A DNA stretch of 64,000 bases, taken from assembly GCF_049651205.1 (NCBI RefSeq), contig NZ_JBASBR010000012.1, forward strand, positions 310,001 through 374,000, written 5' to 3'. A model generated the notes under the pieces. The model saw only the letters and a list, made by a program, of their open reading frames with translations. It was not told the DNA's origin and searched no databases. The position numbers were made by a program, and so were the translations under genes. Origin of the DNA: Castellaniella sp049651205 (lineage in GTDB: Bacteria; Pseudomonadota; Gammaproteobacteria; Burkholderiales; Burkholderiaceae_B). Below, piece by piece: positions 35,245 to 43,773 of this stretch; positions within the stretch are counted from its first letter, which is position 1, and every line of letters starts with the position of its first letter.

Positions 35245-38200
35245 GGCGTTTTATGCCCGGGCCGCCAGCGCTGCCCCAGGCGCTCGAACATCAGGTAGAT
35301 GACAGGCGTCGTAAACAAGGTGAGCAACTGGCTGCACAGCAGGCCGCCCACCATCGCCAGGCCCAGGGGCTGACGCAGCTCTGCGCCAGAGCCGGTTGCC
35401 AGCATCAGGGGGATCGCACTGAAAAATGCCGCCAGCGTGGTCATCAGGATGGGCCGAAAACGCAGCAAGGCGGCCTCGTGGATGGCGGCCCGTGGCCCCA
35501 GGCCGCGTTCGCGCTGTGCATCCAGTGCAAAATCAATCATCAATATGGCATTTTTCTTGACGATCCCGATCAACAAAATGATGCCTATGATGCCGATCAT
35601 GTCGAGCTCGGTGCCGCCAATCCATAAGGCCACCAGGGCGCCAATGGCTGCCGAGGGCAAGGTGGAGAGAATGGTGACGGGGTGAATCAGGCTTTCGTAT
35701 AGCACCCCCAGCACGATGTACATGGTGACCACCGCCGCCAGCAGCAACCACAGCGTGCTGGACAGCGACGCCTGAAAAGCCCTGGCCGCCCCCTGAAATT
35801 GAATCTCCAGGCTATCGGGCATGCCCAATTGTTGATGCGCCGACTCAATCGCCTGGACGGCATCGGAAAGCGCAACGTCTGGTGCCAGATTAAAGGACAG
35901 GGTTGCGGCGGGAAACTGCCCCAGGCGCTGCACGGCCAGATGAGTGGTACCCGGCACAAACCGCGCCACAGACGATAAAGGAGTGACGGCGCCACTGGCC
36001 GTGGGCACATACAGATGTGACAGCGCCTCGGGGCCGCCGCCCGTCAACATGCCATCGGCCTCAAGGACCACGCGATATTGTGCCGACTGCGTATAAATGG
36101 TTGAAATCAACCGCTGGCCAAAAGCATCGTAAAGAGCGTCATCGATGGCAGACTGCGTAACCCCCAGGCGCGCCGCAGCATCGCGATCCACCTCTACCTG
36201 CAGGCCCAGGCCACGGTTTTGCAAGTCGCCCGCTACATCACGCAACTGCGGCAAGGCCTGCATGGCCTGCACCAAACGGGGCACCCATTGGTCCAGCGCG
36301 TCTTCATCCAGGCTGGCCACCGTCATCTGAAACTGCGCCCGGCTGATTTGGTCTTCGACGGAAAGTTCTTGTACCGGCTGCAACCAGGCTTGCAGCCCCA
36401 CCACAGTTTGCAAAGAATCCCTCAGGCGCGCCATCACTTCGGTGGCGCGGGCATCACGACTGGAAAGCGGCTTGAGCGTAATCTGCAGCCTGCCGGTGTT
36501 TAGCGTGGTGTTGTTACCGTCAATGCCGATAAACGAGGCAACCGAAGCGACGGCAGGATCCTGCAGCACCCGCTGGGCGGCAGCCTGCTGCAACTGAGAC
36601 ATCCGCGAAAAAGACACTGTTTGAGGGCCCTGGGTGATGGCCTGCAGGGCGCCAGTATCCTGCTGCGGAAAAAAACCCTTGGGAATGCCCAGATACAGCA
36701 AGGCGGTAACCGCCAGCGTGCCTGCTGCAAACCACAGGGTGGCCGTCTGGTGACGCAACACCCATTGCAAGCCGCGGTCGTAGTCGGCCACCAGCCGATC
36801 CATCCACCGGCCGCAGGCCTGCACAAAACGCCCCCCCGTTTGGACAGATTGTGATTTCAACATGCGCGCGCACATCATGGGCGTGAGCGTAAGGGAGATC
36901 AGCAACGACAGCAGGATGGCTACGGCCAACGTGATGGCAAACTCACGAAACAGGCGCCCCACCACATCCGCCATAAACAGCAGCGGGATCAGAACCGCCA
37001 CCAGCGATACCGTCAGGGACACCAGGGTAAAACCGATCTGTTTGGCGCCGCGCAAGGCCGCAGTGAGGGGGTCTTCGCCTTCTTCGATATGGCGGGCGAT
37101 GTTTTCAATCATCACAATCGCGTCATCCACCACAAAACCGGTGGCAATCGTCAACGCCATCAGGGTCAGGTTATTGATGCTGAACCCAAGCAAAAACATC
37201 AGGCCAAAAGTGCCCACCAAAGACAATGGCACCACCACCCCGGGGATCAGCGTGGCACGCCAGGTACGCAGAAAAACAAAAGTGACGGCTACCACCAGGG
37301 CGATGGCCAGCAGCATTTCAATTTGCACATGATTCACAGAATCGCGGATGGTTTGTGTGCGATCAGAGGCAATCTGCAAATCCACCCCGGTAGGCAGGGT
37401 TTCGCGCAACCCCGGCAACAGGGCCTGAATCTGATCCACCACATCAATAACATTGGCACCTGGTTGGCGCTGAACATTGAGCAACACCGCTGGTGTCTGG
37501 TTAAACCACGCTGCCTGGTAGAGGTCTTCGGGCCCACGGGTGATTTGCGCGACATCCCCCAGACGCAAGGGCGCACCGTTTTCGTAGGCAATAATCAGCT
37601 GCCGGTACTCGGCCGGATCTTTCAGCTGATCGTTGACGCTAATCGTGAGCGAGCGTTGCGGCCCATCGAGATTACCCTTGGGCTGATTGACATTGGCCTG
37701 CGTGATGGCCCTGCGGACATCAGCCAGACTGAGCTTATGCGCCGCCAGTGCCTGCGCATTTACCTGTACCCGCACGGCGGGCCGCTGACCGCCAGTGACA
37801 CTCACCAGGCCCACCCCGGAGATCTGGGCGAGCTTTTGCACCACCCTGACTTCGATGAGGTCACGCACCTGATCCAGCGGCAAAGAGGGCGAGGTGACGG
37901 CCAACGTCATCACAGGCGCATCGGCTGGGTTTACTTTCCGGTAAACAGGTGGTGCCGGCATATCACCAGGCAACAGGTTGGAGGCTGCATTAATGGCGGC
38001 CTGCACCTCTTGCTCGGCCACATCCAGCGGCAAGCCCAGATCAAAGCGCAAGGTGATGCGCGACGAGCCCCCGGAACTGGTGGATAGCATCTGTGACAGG
38101 CCAGGCATCTGTCCCAGCTGGCGCTCCAGTGGCGAAGTCACCAGCGCCGTCATGACATCCGGCCCCGCCCCTGGATACAAGGTAGTGACCTGAATGGTGG

Positions 38201-38327
38201 GGAAATCAACCTGTGGCAAGGCCGATACCGGCAACTCGCGATAAGCCAGCAAGCCCGCCAGTGCCAGGGCCACCATGGCCAGAAACGTGGCAATTGGCCT
38301 CAGGATGAACGGACGCGAGAGGTTCAC
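35241..38327 (-). CDS. mdtB: RND efflux transporter, MdtB-like
   Basis: 1028-aa RND pump protomer, paralogous to the next gene. It starts MNLSRPFILRPIATFLAMVA and has ALPQVDFPTIQVTTLYPGAGPD, helix 4 TIATGFVVDDAIVMIENI with the Asp pair, and IGIVKKNAILMIDFAL in the second repeat. Start and stop codons overlap those of both neighbours by 4 bp, so translation is coupled across the mdtABC genes. Likely substrates are bile salts, novobiocin-like drugs or plant phenolics as in MdtABC relatives; this cannot be read from sequence. Confidence 0.93.
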   Translation of the reverse strand: MNLSRPFILRPIATFLAMVALALAGLLAYRELPVSALPQVDFPTIQVTTLYPGAGPDVMTALVTSPLERQLGQMPGLSQMLSTSSGGSSRITLRFDLGLPLDVAEQEVQAAINAASNLLPGDMPAPPVYRKVNPADAPVMTLAVTSPSLPLDQVRDLIEVRVVQKLAQISGVGLVSVTGGQRPAVRVQVNAQALAAHKLSLADVRRAITQANVNQPKGNLDGPQRSLTISVNDQLKDPAEYRQLIIAYENGAPLRLGDVAQITRGPEDLYQAAWFNQTPAVLLNVQRQPGANVIDVVDQIQALLPGLRETLPTGVDLQIASDRTQTIRDSVNHVQIEMLLAIALVVAVTFVFLRTWRATLIPGVVVPLSLVGTFGLMFLLGFSINNLTLMALTIATGFVVDDAIVMIENIARHIEEGEDPLTAALRGAKQIGFTLVSLTVSLVAVLIPLLFMADVVGRLFREFAITLAVAILLSLLISLTLTPMMCARMLKSQSVQTGGRFVQACGRWMDRLVADYDRGLQWVLRHQTATLWFAAGTLAVTALLYLGIPKGFFPQQDTGALQAITQGPQTVSFSRMSQLQQAAAQRVLQDPAVASVASFIGIDGNNTTLNTGRLQITLKPLSSRDARATEVMARLRDSLQTVVGLQAWLQPVQELSVEDQISRAQFQMTVASLDEDALDQWVPRLVQAMQALPQLRDVAGDLQNRGLGLQVEVDRDAAARLGVTQSAIDDALYDAFGQRLISTIYTQSAQYRVVLEADGMLTGGGPEALSHLYVPTASGAVTPLSSVARFVPGTTHLAVQRLGQFPAATLSFNLAPDVALSDAVQAIESAHQQLGMPDSLEIQFQGAARAFQASLSSTLWLLLAAVVTMYIVLGVLYESLIHPVTILSTLPSAAIGALVALWIGGTELDMIGIIGIILLIGIVKKNAILMIDFALDAQRERGLGPRAAIHEAALLRFRPILMTTLAAFFSAIPLMLATGSGAELRQPLGLAMVGGLLCSQLLTLFTTPVIYLMFERLGQRWRPGHKTP

Positions 38328-39511
38328 GACATCGGTTCCGTTCCGGCTTCGGGCGTGACGATTTCTACTGTACTGCCCTCACGCAGGCGATCAGTGCCTT
38401 CGAGGACAATGGTGTCGCCCGCCTGCACACCGGAAGTCAGTAAAACCTGATTGCCATCATCCACGCCTGAGGTAACGGGTACCACATGCGCTTTTTTCTC
38501 AGCATCCAGCCGATAAACGTACTCGCCCGCCGAGCCCCTTTGCACCGCCCGCAAGGGCACCAGCAAGCCGGTTTCTATGCCCAGCCGCAGACGCACCTGC
38601 ACAAACTGATTGGGAAACAGGGATTCATCCGTGTTATCAAAACGGGCCTTTAGTTGCACAGTGCCCGTCGCGACATCAATCTGGTTATCCACCGCCACCA
38701 GCGTGCCGGTCGCCACCACGGTGCTGCCCGTCTGTCCCAGTAACTGGGTTTGCAGTGTCTGCCCTGCCTCACGTGCCGCCAGTACCGCAGGCAGCCATGT
38801 TTGCGGGACGGCAAACAGCACATCAATGGGCTGATTTTGCGTCAGCACCACGATGCCATCGGTATCGGACGCATGCACCATATTGCCGATATCCACGCGA
38901 CGCAGGCCCAGACGCCCCGATACCGGCGCCTTGATTTCTGTGTAACTGAGCTGCAGCTCGGCATCGGCCACGGCCGCCTTGTCGATCATCGCCTGGCCCT
39001 GCAGCTGGTTAACCTCTGAGCGTGCGGTATCGAGCTGCTGGCGGGCGACGGAATCCTGTTTGAAGAGCTTCTCGTAGCGGGCCAGATCGCGACGCGCGTT
39101 TTCGAGTTGCGCAGCATGTTGCTGCTGTTGGCCCTTGGCCTGCTGCAGCTGGATTTGATAGGGTTTGGGGTCGATCACGGCCAGGACATCCCCCGCCTTT
39201 ACCAACTGGCCATCCTCAAAATCAAGCGACTGCAGGGGGCCATCGACCCGGGCGCGAATGGTGACGGTAGCGGGTGCCGTGACGGTGCCCAGAGCACGCA
39301 CGGTGCGATCGATTTGCCCGGATTGAACGGTCACAACCGAGACGGGTGTACTGCCCCCCATCCCCGCCATACCACGAAACCCTCCACCCCCAGTCCCTGG
39401 GGTACTGGCAGGCCAGAACCACCAGCCGGCAAACACCAGCAATATACACACCAGGATCCACACCCAGACCCGGCGGCGCCCGCCTTCAGGCGACGTCGTG
39501 ATGTTATCCAT
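38324..39511 (-). CDS. mdtA: Periplasmic adaptor (membrane fusion protein), MdtA-like
   Basis: 395-aa adaptor linking the RND pump to the outer-membrane channel. An N-terminal membrane anchor (VWVWILVCILLVFAGWWFW, about residues 15-33) is followed by a glycine-rich linker. The lipoyl halves include VDGPLQSLDFEDGQLVKAGDVLAVIDP and the coiled-coil hairpin ENARRDLARYEKLFKQDSVARQQLD, with beta-barrel YTEIKAPVSGRLGLRRVDIGNMV. It starts 12 bp downstream of the zapD stop on the same strand, which suggests read-through from the housekeeping genes upstream. Confidence 0.92.
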   Translation of the reverse strand: MDNITTSPEGGRRRVWVWILVCILLVFAGWWFWPASTPGTGGGGFRGMAGMGGSTPVSVVTVQSGQIDRTVRALGTVTAPATVTIRARVDGPLQSLDFEDGQLVKAGDVLAVIDPKPYQIQLQQAKGQQQQHAAQLENARRDLARYEKLFKQDSVARQQLDTARSEVNQLQGQAMIDKAAVADAELQLSYTEIKAPVSGRLGLRRVDIGNMVHASDTDGIVVLTQNQPIDVLFAVPQTWLPAVLAAREAGQTLQTQLLGQTGSTVVATGTLVAVDNQIDVATGTVQLKARFDNTDESLFPNQFVQVRLRLGIETGLLVPLRAVQRGSAGEYVYRLDAEKKAHVVPVTSGVDDGNQVLLTSGVQAGDTIVLEGTDRLREGSTVEIVTPEAGTEPMS

Positions 39512-39522
39512 GGAGAACAGCC

Positions 39523-40275
39523 CTAAAGATTGCAGCGCGCCAGCCGAAAGGTGACATCAGCACCGACGGGTTGCGGCTTGACCTCGTTATCCTGGGTGGA
39601 GAATCGTACCCAGATCACGTACTTGTTGGCACTGATTTCGGGAAACACGCCATGCTGGGAATCCACCCAGACACGCAGCAATTGAAATGTTTTGCCACCC
39701 AGCATCTCTTGGTAGGCGCCCTGGCTGGCCATGTGTTCGCGGGCGTCGCCTGCATCGCGCAACAACTGAAGGATCAGCGCCATGGTGCGATGCAGGGGCA
39801 ACATGGGTTCGATCCAGTGCTGGAGATCACGGATGCGGACATCGGCCGGTTTGACCTGCCAGGCGTAATACGAAGGCAGATCAATGGGCGAGGAGCCGCC
39901 TGGCACCGAGATGCGCCCTCGCAGGCTGGCCAGCCATTCGTTGTCGCGCAGGCACTGGCCAATGCGCCCCTGGCCTGCCAGTGCAGCCGATACCGCCTGG
40001 ATCTCTTCAAGAAGCGTATCCAGTGTTTGACGATCGACACCTGGGTGCTCGCGCAGAGCTGCCAAGGCAGTGCGATGACGATCCAGATCCTGGAGGGTGG
40101 CCGTGCGCACATCGGCACGCTCGCAGATATCGAGGAGATCGAACAAGGTGGTGAGGGCCACCTGATGAAAATGGGGGTCTTCGCCTCGGGCAAAGAAAAA
40201 CAGACGATCGAAAAGGTACTCTACCCGCAGGAGAGTGCGCACACGTTCATTACAGGGGTATTCGTAGAGAATCAC
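39523..40275 (-). CDS. zapD: Cell division protein ZapD
   Basis: About 250-aa cytoplasmic FtsZ-bundling factor (formerly YacF/DUF1342). The family opening ILYEYPCNERVRTLLRVEYLFDRLFFF and the C-terminal block KTFQLLRVWVDSQHGVFPEISANKYVIWVRF are clear. The start is GTG 40275 (VILYEYP), which aligns with the usual MILYEYP. TTG at 40281 is an alternative two codons earlier, with AGGG upstream. Twelve bp downstream of coaE; this order is conserved in betaproteobacteria. The usual downstream neighbour yacG is not found; mdtA is there instead. Confidence 0.92.
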   Translation of the reverse strand: MILYEYPCNERVRTLLRVEYLFDRLFFFARGEDPHFHQVALTTLFDLLDICERADVRTATLQDLDRHRTALAALREHPGVDRQTLDTLLEEIQAVSAALAGQGRIGQCLRDNEWLASLRGRISVPGGSSPIDLPSYYAWQVKPADVRIRDLQHWIEPMLPLHRTMALILQLLRDAGDAREHMASQGAYQEMLGGKTFQLLRVWVDSQHGVFPEISANKYVIWVRFSTQDNEVKPQPVGADVTFRLARCNL

Positions 40276-40287
40276 ACGCAACAGACC

Positions 40288-40920
40288 CTAATCATGAATG
40301 GCCGGCCCATCGGACGACCGGGAAGCCAGACTACACCACAACTGATGGCAGTGCCAGGATCGCTGTCGCAGAACCTGCAGATCGGTGGCGCCATCATTGA
40401 GGATGACATCGTCGGCCGCAGCCAACCGATCGGCCCGAGAAGCTTGAGCGGACATGATACGCCCAATGGTCTCTGGCGTCAGCCCGCTGCGCTCACGTAC
40501 ACGGCGGATTTGGGTCTCGGGATCGCAATCCACCACGCAGATGCGATCGACCTGGTCGCGCCAGCGACCCGACTCGACCAACAAAGGCACCACGAACACC
40601 CGATAAGGCCCACGGGCCTGCTCGGCCTGATGTTGCACTTCCTGACGAATCAGGGGATGCAAAATGGCTTCGAGTTGCCGGCGGACAGCGGGATCGGCAA
40701 ACGCGTGTTCACGCATCCAGGCGCGATCCATGCTGCCATCGGGGAGGATGGCGACAGCGCCAAATGCAGCGGCCAACGGGGCGATAGCCCCCCCCCGGGG
40801 GGCCGTCAGCTGGTGGGCAATCTGGTCGGTGTCGATCAGCGCAGCGCCCCAACCGGCCAACAGATCTGCCACTTGTGTCTTGCCGGATCCGATTCCACCT
40901 GTCAGGCCGATGGACAGCAT
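40288..40920 (-). CDS. coaE: Dephospho-CoA kinase
   Basis: 210-aa P-loop kinase performing the last step of coenzyme A synthesis. The Walker A is GLTGGIGSGKTQVADLL at the N-terminus, followed by LIDTDQIAHQLTAPRGGAI and the lid-region FVVPLLVESGRW and RERSGLTPETIGRIMSAQAS. Starts at ATG 40920, 20 bp downstream of the prepilin peptidase stop. Length and order are typical for the pilD-coaE-zapD cluster. Confidence 0.95.
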   Translation of the reverse strand: MLSIGLTGGIGSGKTQVADLLAGWGAALIDTDQIAHQLTAPRGGAIAPLAAAFGAVAILPDGSMDRAWMREHAFADPAVRRQLEAILHPLIRQEVQHQAEQARGPYRVFVVPLLVESGRWRDQVDRICVVDCDPETQIRRVRERSGLTPETIGRIMSAQASRADRLAAADDVILNDGATDLQVLRQRSWHCHQLWCSLASRSSDGPAIHD

Positions 40921-40940
40921 GTCAATATCCCTGCATCAAA

Positions 40941-41687
40941 TCAAAGCATGACTGTACCCCAGGCCTGCGGGAAAAACAGACTGGGTACCGTGGCCAGTGC
41001 CAGATAGGGCCCCATCCGGTATGCACGCTGCCCCCGCCAGGCGCCTGCCAGCAGCCAGACCAACAAGGCGCACCCGCAGGCCAGCCACAAGATGGCCAAG
41101 GCGGGCAGCATACCCAGCCAGGCAGACAACATGGCCAGCAGCTTGACGTCTCCACCGCCAAAGCCCTCACGCAGGCGAACCTGGCGGTATCCCCACGCCA
41201 CAAGGCTCAGCATGGCCCAGACGGTTACAGAAGAGACCAACGCAGTAATAAACGGCTGACCCCCCAGCAGACAACCCAAGGCCCACCCGGGCCCTGTCAG
41301 CGCATCGGGCAACAGACCACTGTGATGATCCAGGCTGGCCAGCACAGCCAGCCACCCGCCCAACAACAGCCAAGGCCAGCACAAAGACCCATGCATCTGC
41401 CACAGCAGCAGAGCCATGAAGCCAAGCCCCACCGCTGCGGCCACATCCAGCCAGTGCCATGCACAGCAGCAACAGGCAGCCCGGGCCGCACGCCACAAAG
41501 TGGCGGCATTGGCAGGTGCACCTTGCTGCAAGCAACCCTGATAATGCAGACCCCACACACGCAGACGGCTGCCCAGCAGCACACTGGCCAGCACGGCCAA
41601 TGCCAGCCCACCAAGGCCCCAGAAGATGCCCAAGACCAGCACAAATGCGTAGAATGGCGTTTTCGCCCATTTGACGGATATTGTCAT
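40941..41687 (-). CDS. pilD: Prepilin peptidase (A24 family) with degenerate N-terminal domain
   Basis: Polytopic aspartyl peptidase processing type IV prepilins or pseudopilins. Both catalytic Asp sites are present: LASLDHHSGLLPDALT (near residue 123) and GFGGGDVKLLAML (near 176). At about 248 aa the protein is shorter than typical PilD. The N-terminal cytoplasmic zinc/methyltransferase region lacks the paired CxxC motifs and has only a cysteine-rich RAACCCCAWHW stretch, so N-methylation may be lost or done elsewhere. The ATG at 41687 shares the tetranucleotide CATG with the divergent lipoprotein start; a GTG about 15 codons later is an alternative. No pilB or pilC is adjacent. Confidence 0.83.
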   Translation of the reverse strand: MTISVKWAKTPFYAFVLVLGIFWGLGGLALAVLASVLLGSRLRVWGLHYQGCLQQGAPANAATLWRAARAACCCCAWHWLDVAAAVGLGFMALLLWQMHGSLCWPWLLLGGWLAVLASLDHHSGLLPDALTGPGWALGCLLGGQPFITALVSSVTVWAMLSLVAWGYRQVRLREGFGGGDVKLLAMLSAWLGMLPALAILWLACGCALLVWLLAGAWRGQRAYRMGPYLALATVPSLFFPQAWGTVML

Positions 41688-42384
41688 GCTGCGCCCTGTA
41701 AACCGCTTATCAACCCGCTTGCTGGGCCTTGGCCTGGTGGTACTGCTGGGGGCCTGTGCCCAGCAACGCGAGCCCGGCTACTATGATTCACCCCGCGAAA
41801 GCACGGCCTCGGATGCCATGCAGCGCGCGCAAGGCGGCACCGGAGGCCAGGCACCCGCCCAACTGCAACTGGGCTTTGGCCAAAACCAGGCCACAGATAC
41901 GCAAGCTGCCCAGGCACAGGCCGGTACAAACATCGGCGACACACCGGCAGCAACAGAAACCACGCCGGCACAGGCCAGCAGCACCGGTACAACCGGCCGC
42001 CAAACCCCCGATATGCTGGCTGATACCCGAACCTATCTGGGCACCGTGGCCTGTACCGCAGGCGCTGGCTGTGCGCCCAATCGCCTGACACTTACCCTGG
42101 CACCCGACGGCCAGTGGCGCGCGCGGATGGCTCCGGTTGATCAGCAAGCGGCCACCACAGCCATGGGCTGCTGGTTTCTGACGGGTACCGCACCGGTGCG
42201 CATCATGTTGCAAGCTGGGCAACAAACCTATGCCAGCTTGAGCTTCACGTCATCCAATGTGCTGCAGATCGACCGCCTGAATGGCCAGGTGCCCTTGCTG
42301 ACATCGAGCCTCACCCGCCAGGCAGATCTTGACCCCATTGCCGAGTTATCTGGCAAGCCGGCACAACCGTGCCCGGCAAGTTAA
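41686..42384 (+). CDS. Lipoprotein with C-terminal NlpE-like domain
   Basis: 232-aa lipoprotein. The signal LLGLGLVVLLGAC gives a lipobox Cys near residue 25. A low-complexity Ala/Gln/Thr-rich linker (about 30-110) follows, likely unstructured. The C-terminal domain YLGTVACTAGAGCAPNRLTLTLAPDGQWRAR resembles the N-terminal barrel of NlpE, the copper/envelope-stress lipoprotein. Its C-x5-C spacing, rather than the CxxC typical of NlpE, makes function uncertain. It is divergent from pilD with overlapping start codons and converges with the LuxR-type gene, overlapping it by 74 bp. Confidence 0.7.
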   Translation: MLRPVNRLSTRLLGLGLVVLLGACAQQREPGYYDSPRESTASDAMQRAQGGTGGQAPAQLQLGFGQNQATDTQAAQAQAGTNIGDTPAATETTPAQASSTGTTGRQTPDMLADTRTYLGTVACTAGAGCAPNRLTLTLAPDGQWRARMAPVDQQAATTAMGCWFLTGTAPVRIMLQAGQQTYASLSFTSSNVLQIDRLNGQVPLLTSSLTRQADLDPIAELSGKPAQPCPAS

Positions 42385-42676
42385 ACCGGCCAATACACGC
42401 CGACGCCTGACCAAAGTGATCAGCGGCCAGCGGCCGCTGGCTCTGGCTTATCCAGTGGCTGGTCAGTTCTACCGCATTGCGCACACCCATCTTGGCAAAT
42501 ACACGCGCCCGATGGGCTTCGATGGTGCGTTGCGACACACCGAGCTCGAGCGCAATATATTTGTTGGAGCGGCCTTGTGTGATGTACTGCGCAACCTGAC
42601 GCTCGCGCGAGGTAAGGCCTACCGGCCCGGTGCGGGCCGATAGTACACCCTGTTTTCTCGAATCGAAACAAGACAT
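42311..42676 (-). CDS. Orphan LuxR-type HTH protein
   Basis: 121-aa protein consisting of a single GerE/LuxR DNA-binding domain (LTSRERQVAQYITQGRSNKYIALELGVSQRTIEAHRARVFAKMG) with a short tail of about 45 residues. There is no receiver or autoinducer-binding domain, so it is neither a canonical response regulator nor a quorum receptor. The ATG at 42676 has GGGGAT 5 nt upstream. Its 3' end overlaps the opposite-strand lipoprotein gene by 74 bp. Confidence 0.82.
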   Translation of the reverse strand: MSCFDSRKQGVLSARTGPVGLTSRERQVAQYITQGRSNKYIALELGVSQRTIEAHRARVFAKMGVRNAVELTSHWISQSQRPLAADHFGQASACIGRFNLPGTVVPACQITRQWGQDLPGG

Positions 42677-42900
42677 GGTTATCCCCTTTTTTCTTGATAT
42701 GGGGGGATTGTGCCATGGCGATTACGGGTTGCCATCTGCCAGCTCTGACAGGCTGTCATTTGCACCAAGCTGCCATAAATAACGGGTATTTACAGGCGGC
42801 AAATCATCAAGATCACTACGTGTCTCTCATCCTGGAGAACACCTGAAAACAGTGGCTGCAGTCCAGGACTGCCAACACAGGGGGGCGACTGCCCGCAGCC
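42677..42900. other. Intergenic region between the LuxR-type gene and panC
   Basis: 224 bp. GCAGTCC-A-GGACTGC at 42858-42872 is a tight inverted repeat that could end the panC transcript on the minus strand, followed there by CACTGTTTTC. The rest presumably holds the LuxR-gene promoter. No ORF is supported. Confidence 0.4.
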
Positions 42901-43773
42901 TCAGGACAACTGGAACTCCAGGTTGTCAATGAGCCGGGTGGTACCCAGGCGTGCCGCTGTCAGCACTACCAAGGGCTCACCATTGTGGATTTCGTCGGCA
43001 GTGGGTGGCAGAAGATCGCGCTGCCGGCGAACCGCCACATAATCGGGATCCCAGCCACGATCATGCAATACCTGCATTGCCCGCGCTTCGGCGGTTTCAC
43101 GCACTCCGTCGCCCTGGAGAAGCTGGTCGCGCACGCCTTGCAGCAGGCCATACAGCTGCGGGGCCTCGGCGCGCTCGGTGGCCGACAAAAACCGGTTGCG
43201 CGAGGACATGGCCAAGCCGTCGGGGTCGCGCACGGTTTCGTGGGCGAGTATCTCGACAGGCAGCTGAAACTGCCGGCACATGGCGCGCACCACCATCAAT
43301 TGCTGATAGTCTTTCTTGCCAAACACGGCCACACGCGGCTGCACACAGGAAAACAGCTTCATCACCACGGTACTGACGCCCACGAAGAAATCTGGCCGGA
43401 ACTCGCCTTCAAGGATCTTGCCCAGATTGTCACCCGGCTGAATACGAAAATTTTGCGGCTCGGGATAAAGCTCGCGCTCGTCTGGGGCAAACAAGACATA
43501 GACGTCGCGTTCACGCTCCATTTTCTCGATATCTTCGGCCAATGTGCGGGGATAACGATCAAAATCTTCGTTGGGGCCAAACTGCAGCCGATTGACGAAA
43601 ATACTGGCAACCACCGGATCACCATGCTGGCGGGCCAAACGCATCAATGACAAATGGGCCGCATGGAGGTTACCCATGGTGGGCACAAAGGCAACGCGCA
43701 ACTGGCCTCGCAGCTGGTCACGCAGATCTTCGATGGTGTGGACGACTTTCAAAGCGGGCTCCGGCGCGGGCAC
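42901..43773 (-). CDS. panC: Pantothenate synthetase
   Basis: 290-aa enzyme condensing pantoate and beta-alanine with ATP. Clear motifs are FVPTMGNLHAAHLSLMRLAR (HIGH-like loop), SIFVNRLQFGPNEDFDRYPRTLAEDI, VFGKKDYQQLMVVRAM and LAMSSRNRFLS. The GTG at 43773 abuts the scpA stop with no gap, pointing to coupled translation. No panB or panD is nearby. Confidence 0.94.
   Translation of the reverse strand: MPAPEPALKVVHTIEDLRDQLRGQLRVAFVPTMGNLHAAHLSLMRLARQHGDPVVASIFVNRLQFGPNEDFDRYPRTLAEDIEKMERERDVYVLFAPDERELYPEPQNFRIQPGDNLGKILEGEFRPDFFVGVSTVVMKLFSCVQPRVAVFGKKDYQQLMVVRAMCRQFQLPVEILAHETVRDPDGLAMSSRNRFLSATERAEAPQLYGLLQGVRDQLLQGDGVRETAEARAMQVLHDRGWDPDYVAVRRQRDLLPPTADEIHNGEPLVVLTAARLGTTRLIDNLEFQLS

Noticed and set aside
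39571..41007. 478-codon plus-strand open frame across zapD and coaE
   Set aside because: Spans two conserved genes on the opposite strand; no ribosome binding site or domain.
42311..42676. Quorum-sensing LuxR regulator
   Set aside because: Only the DNA-binding domain is present; no autoinducer-binding domain and no luxI nearby.
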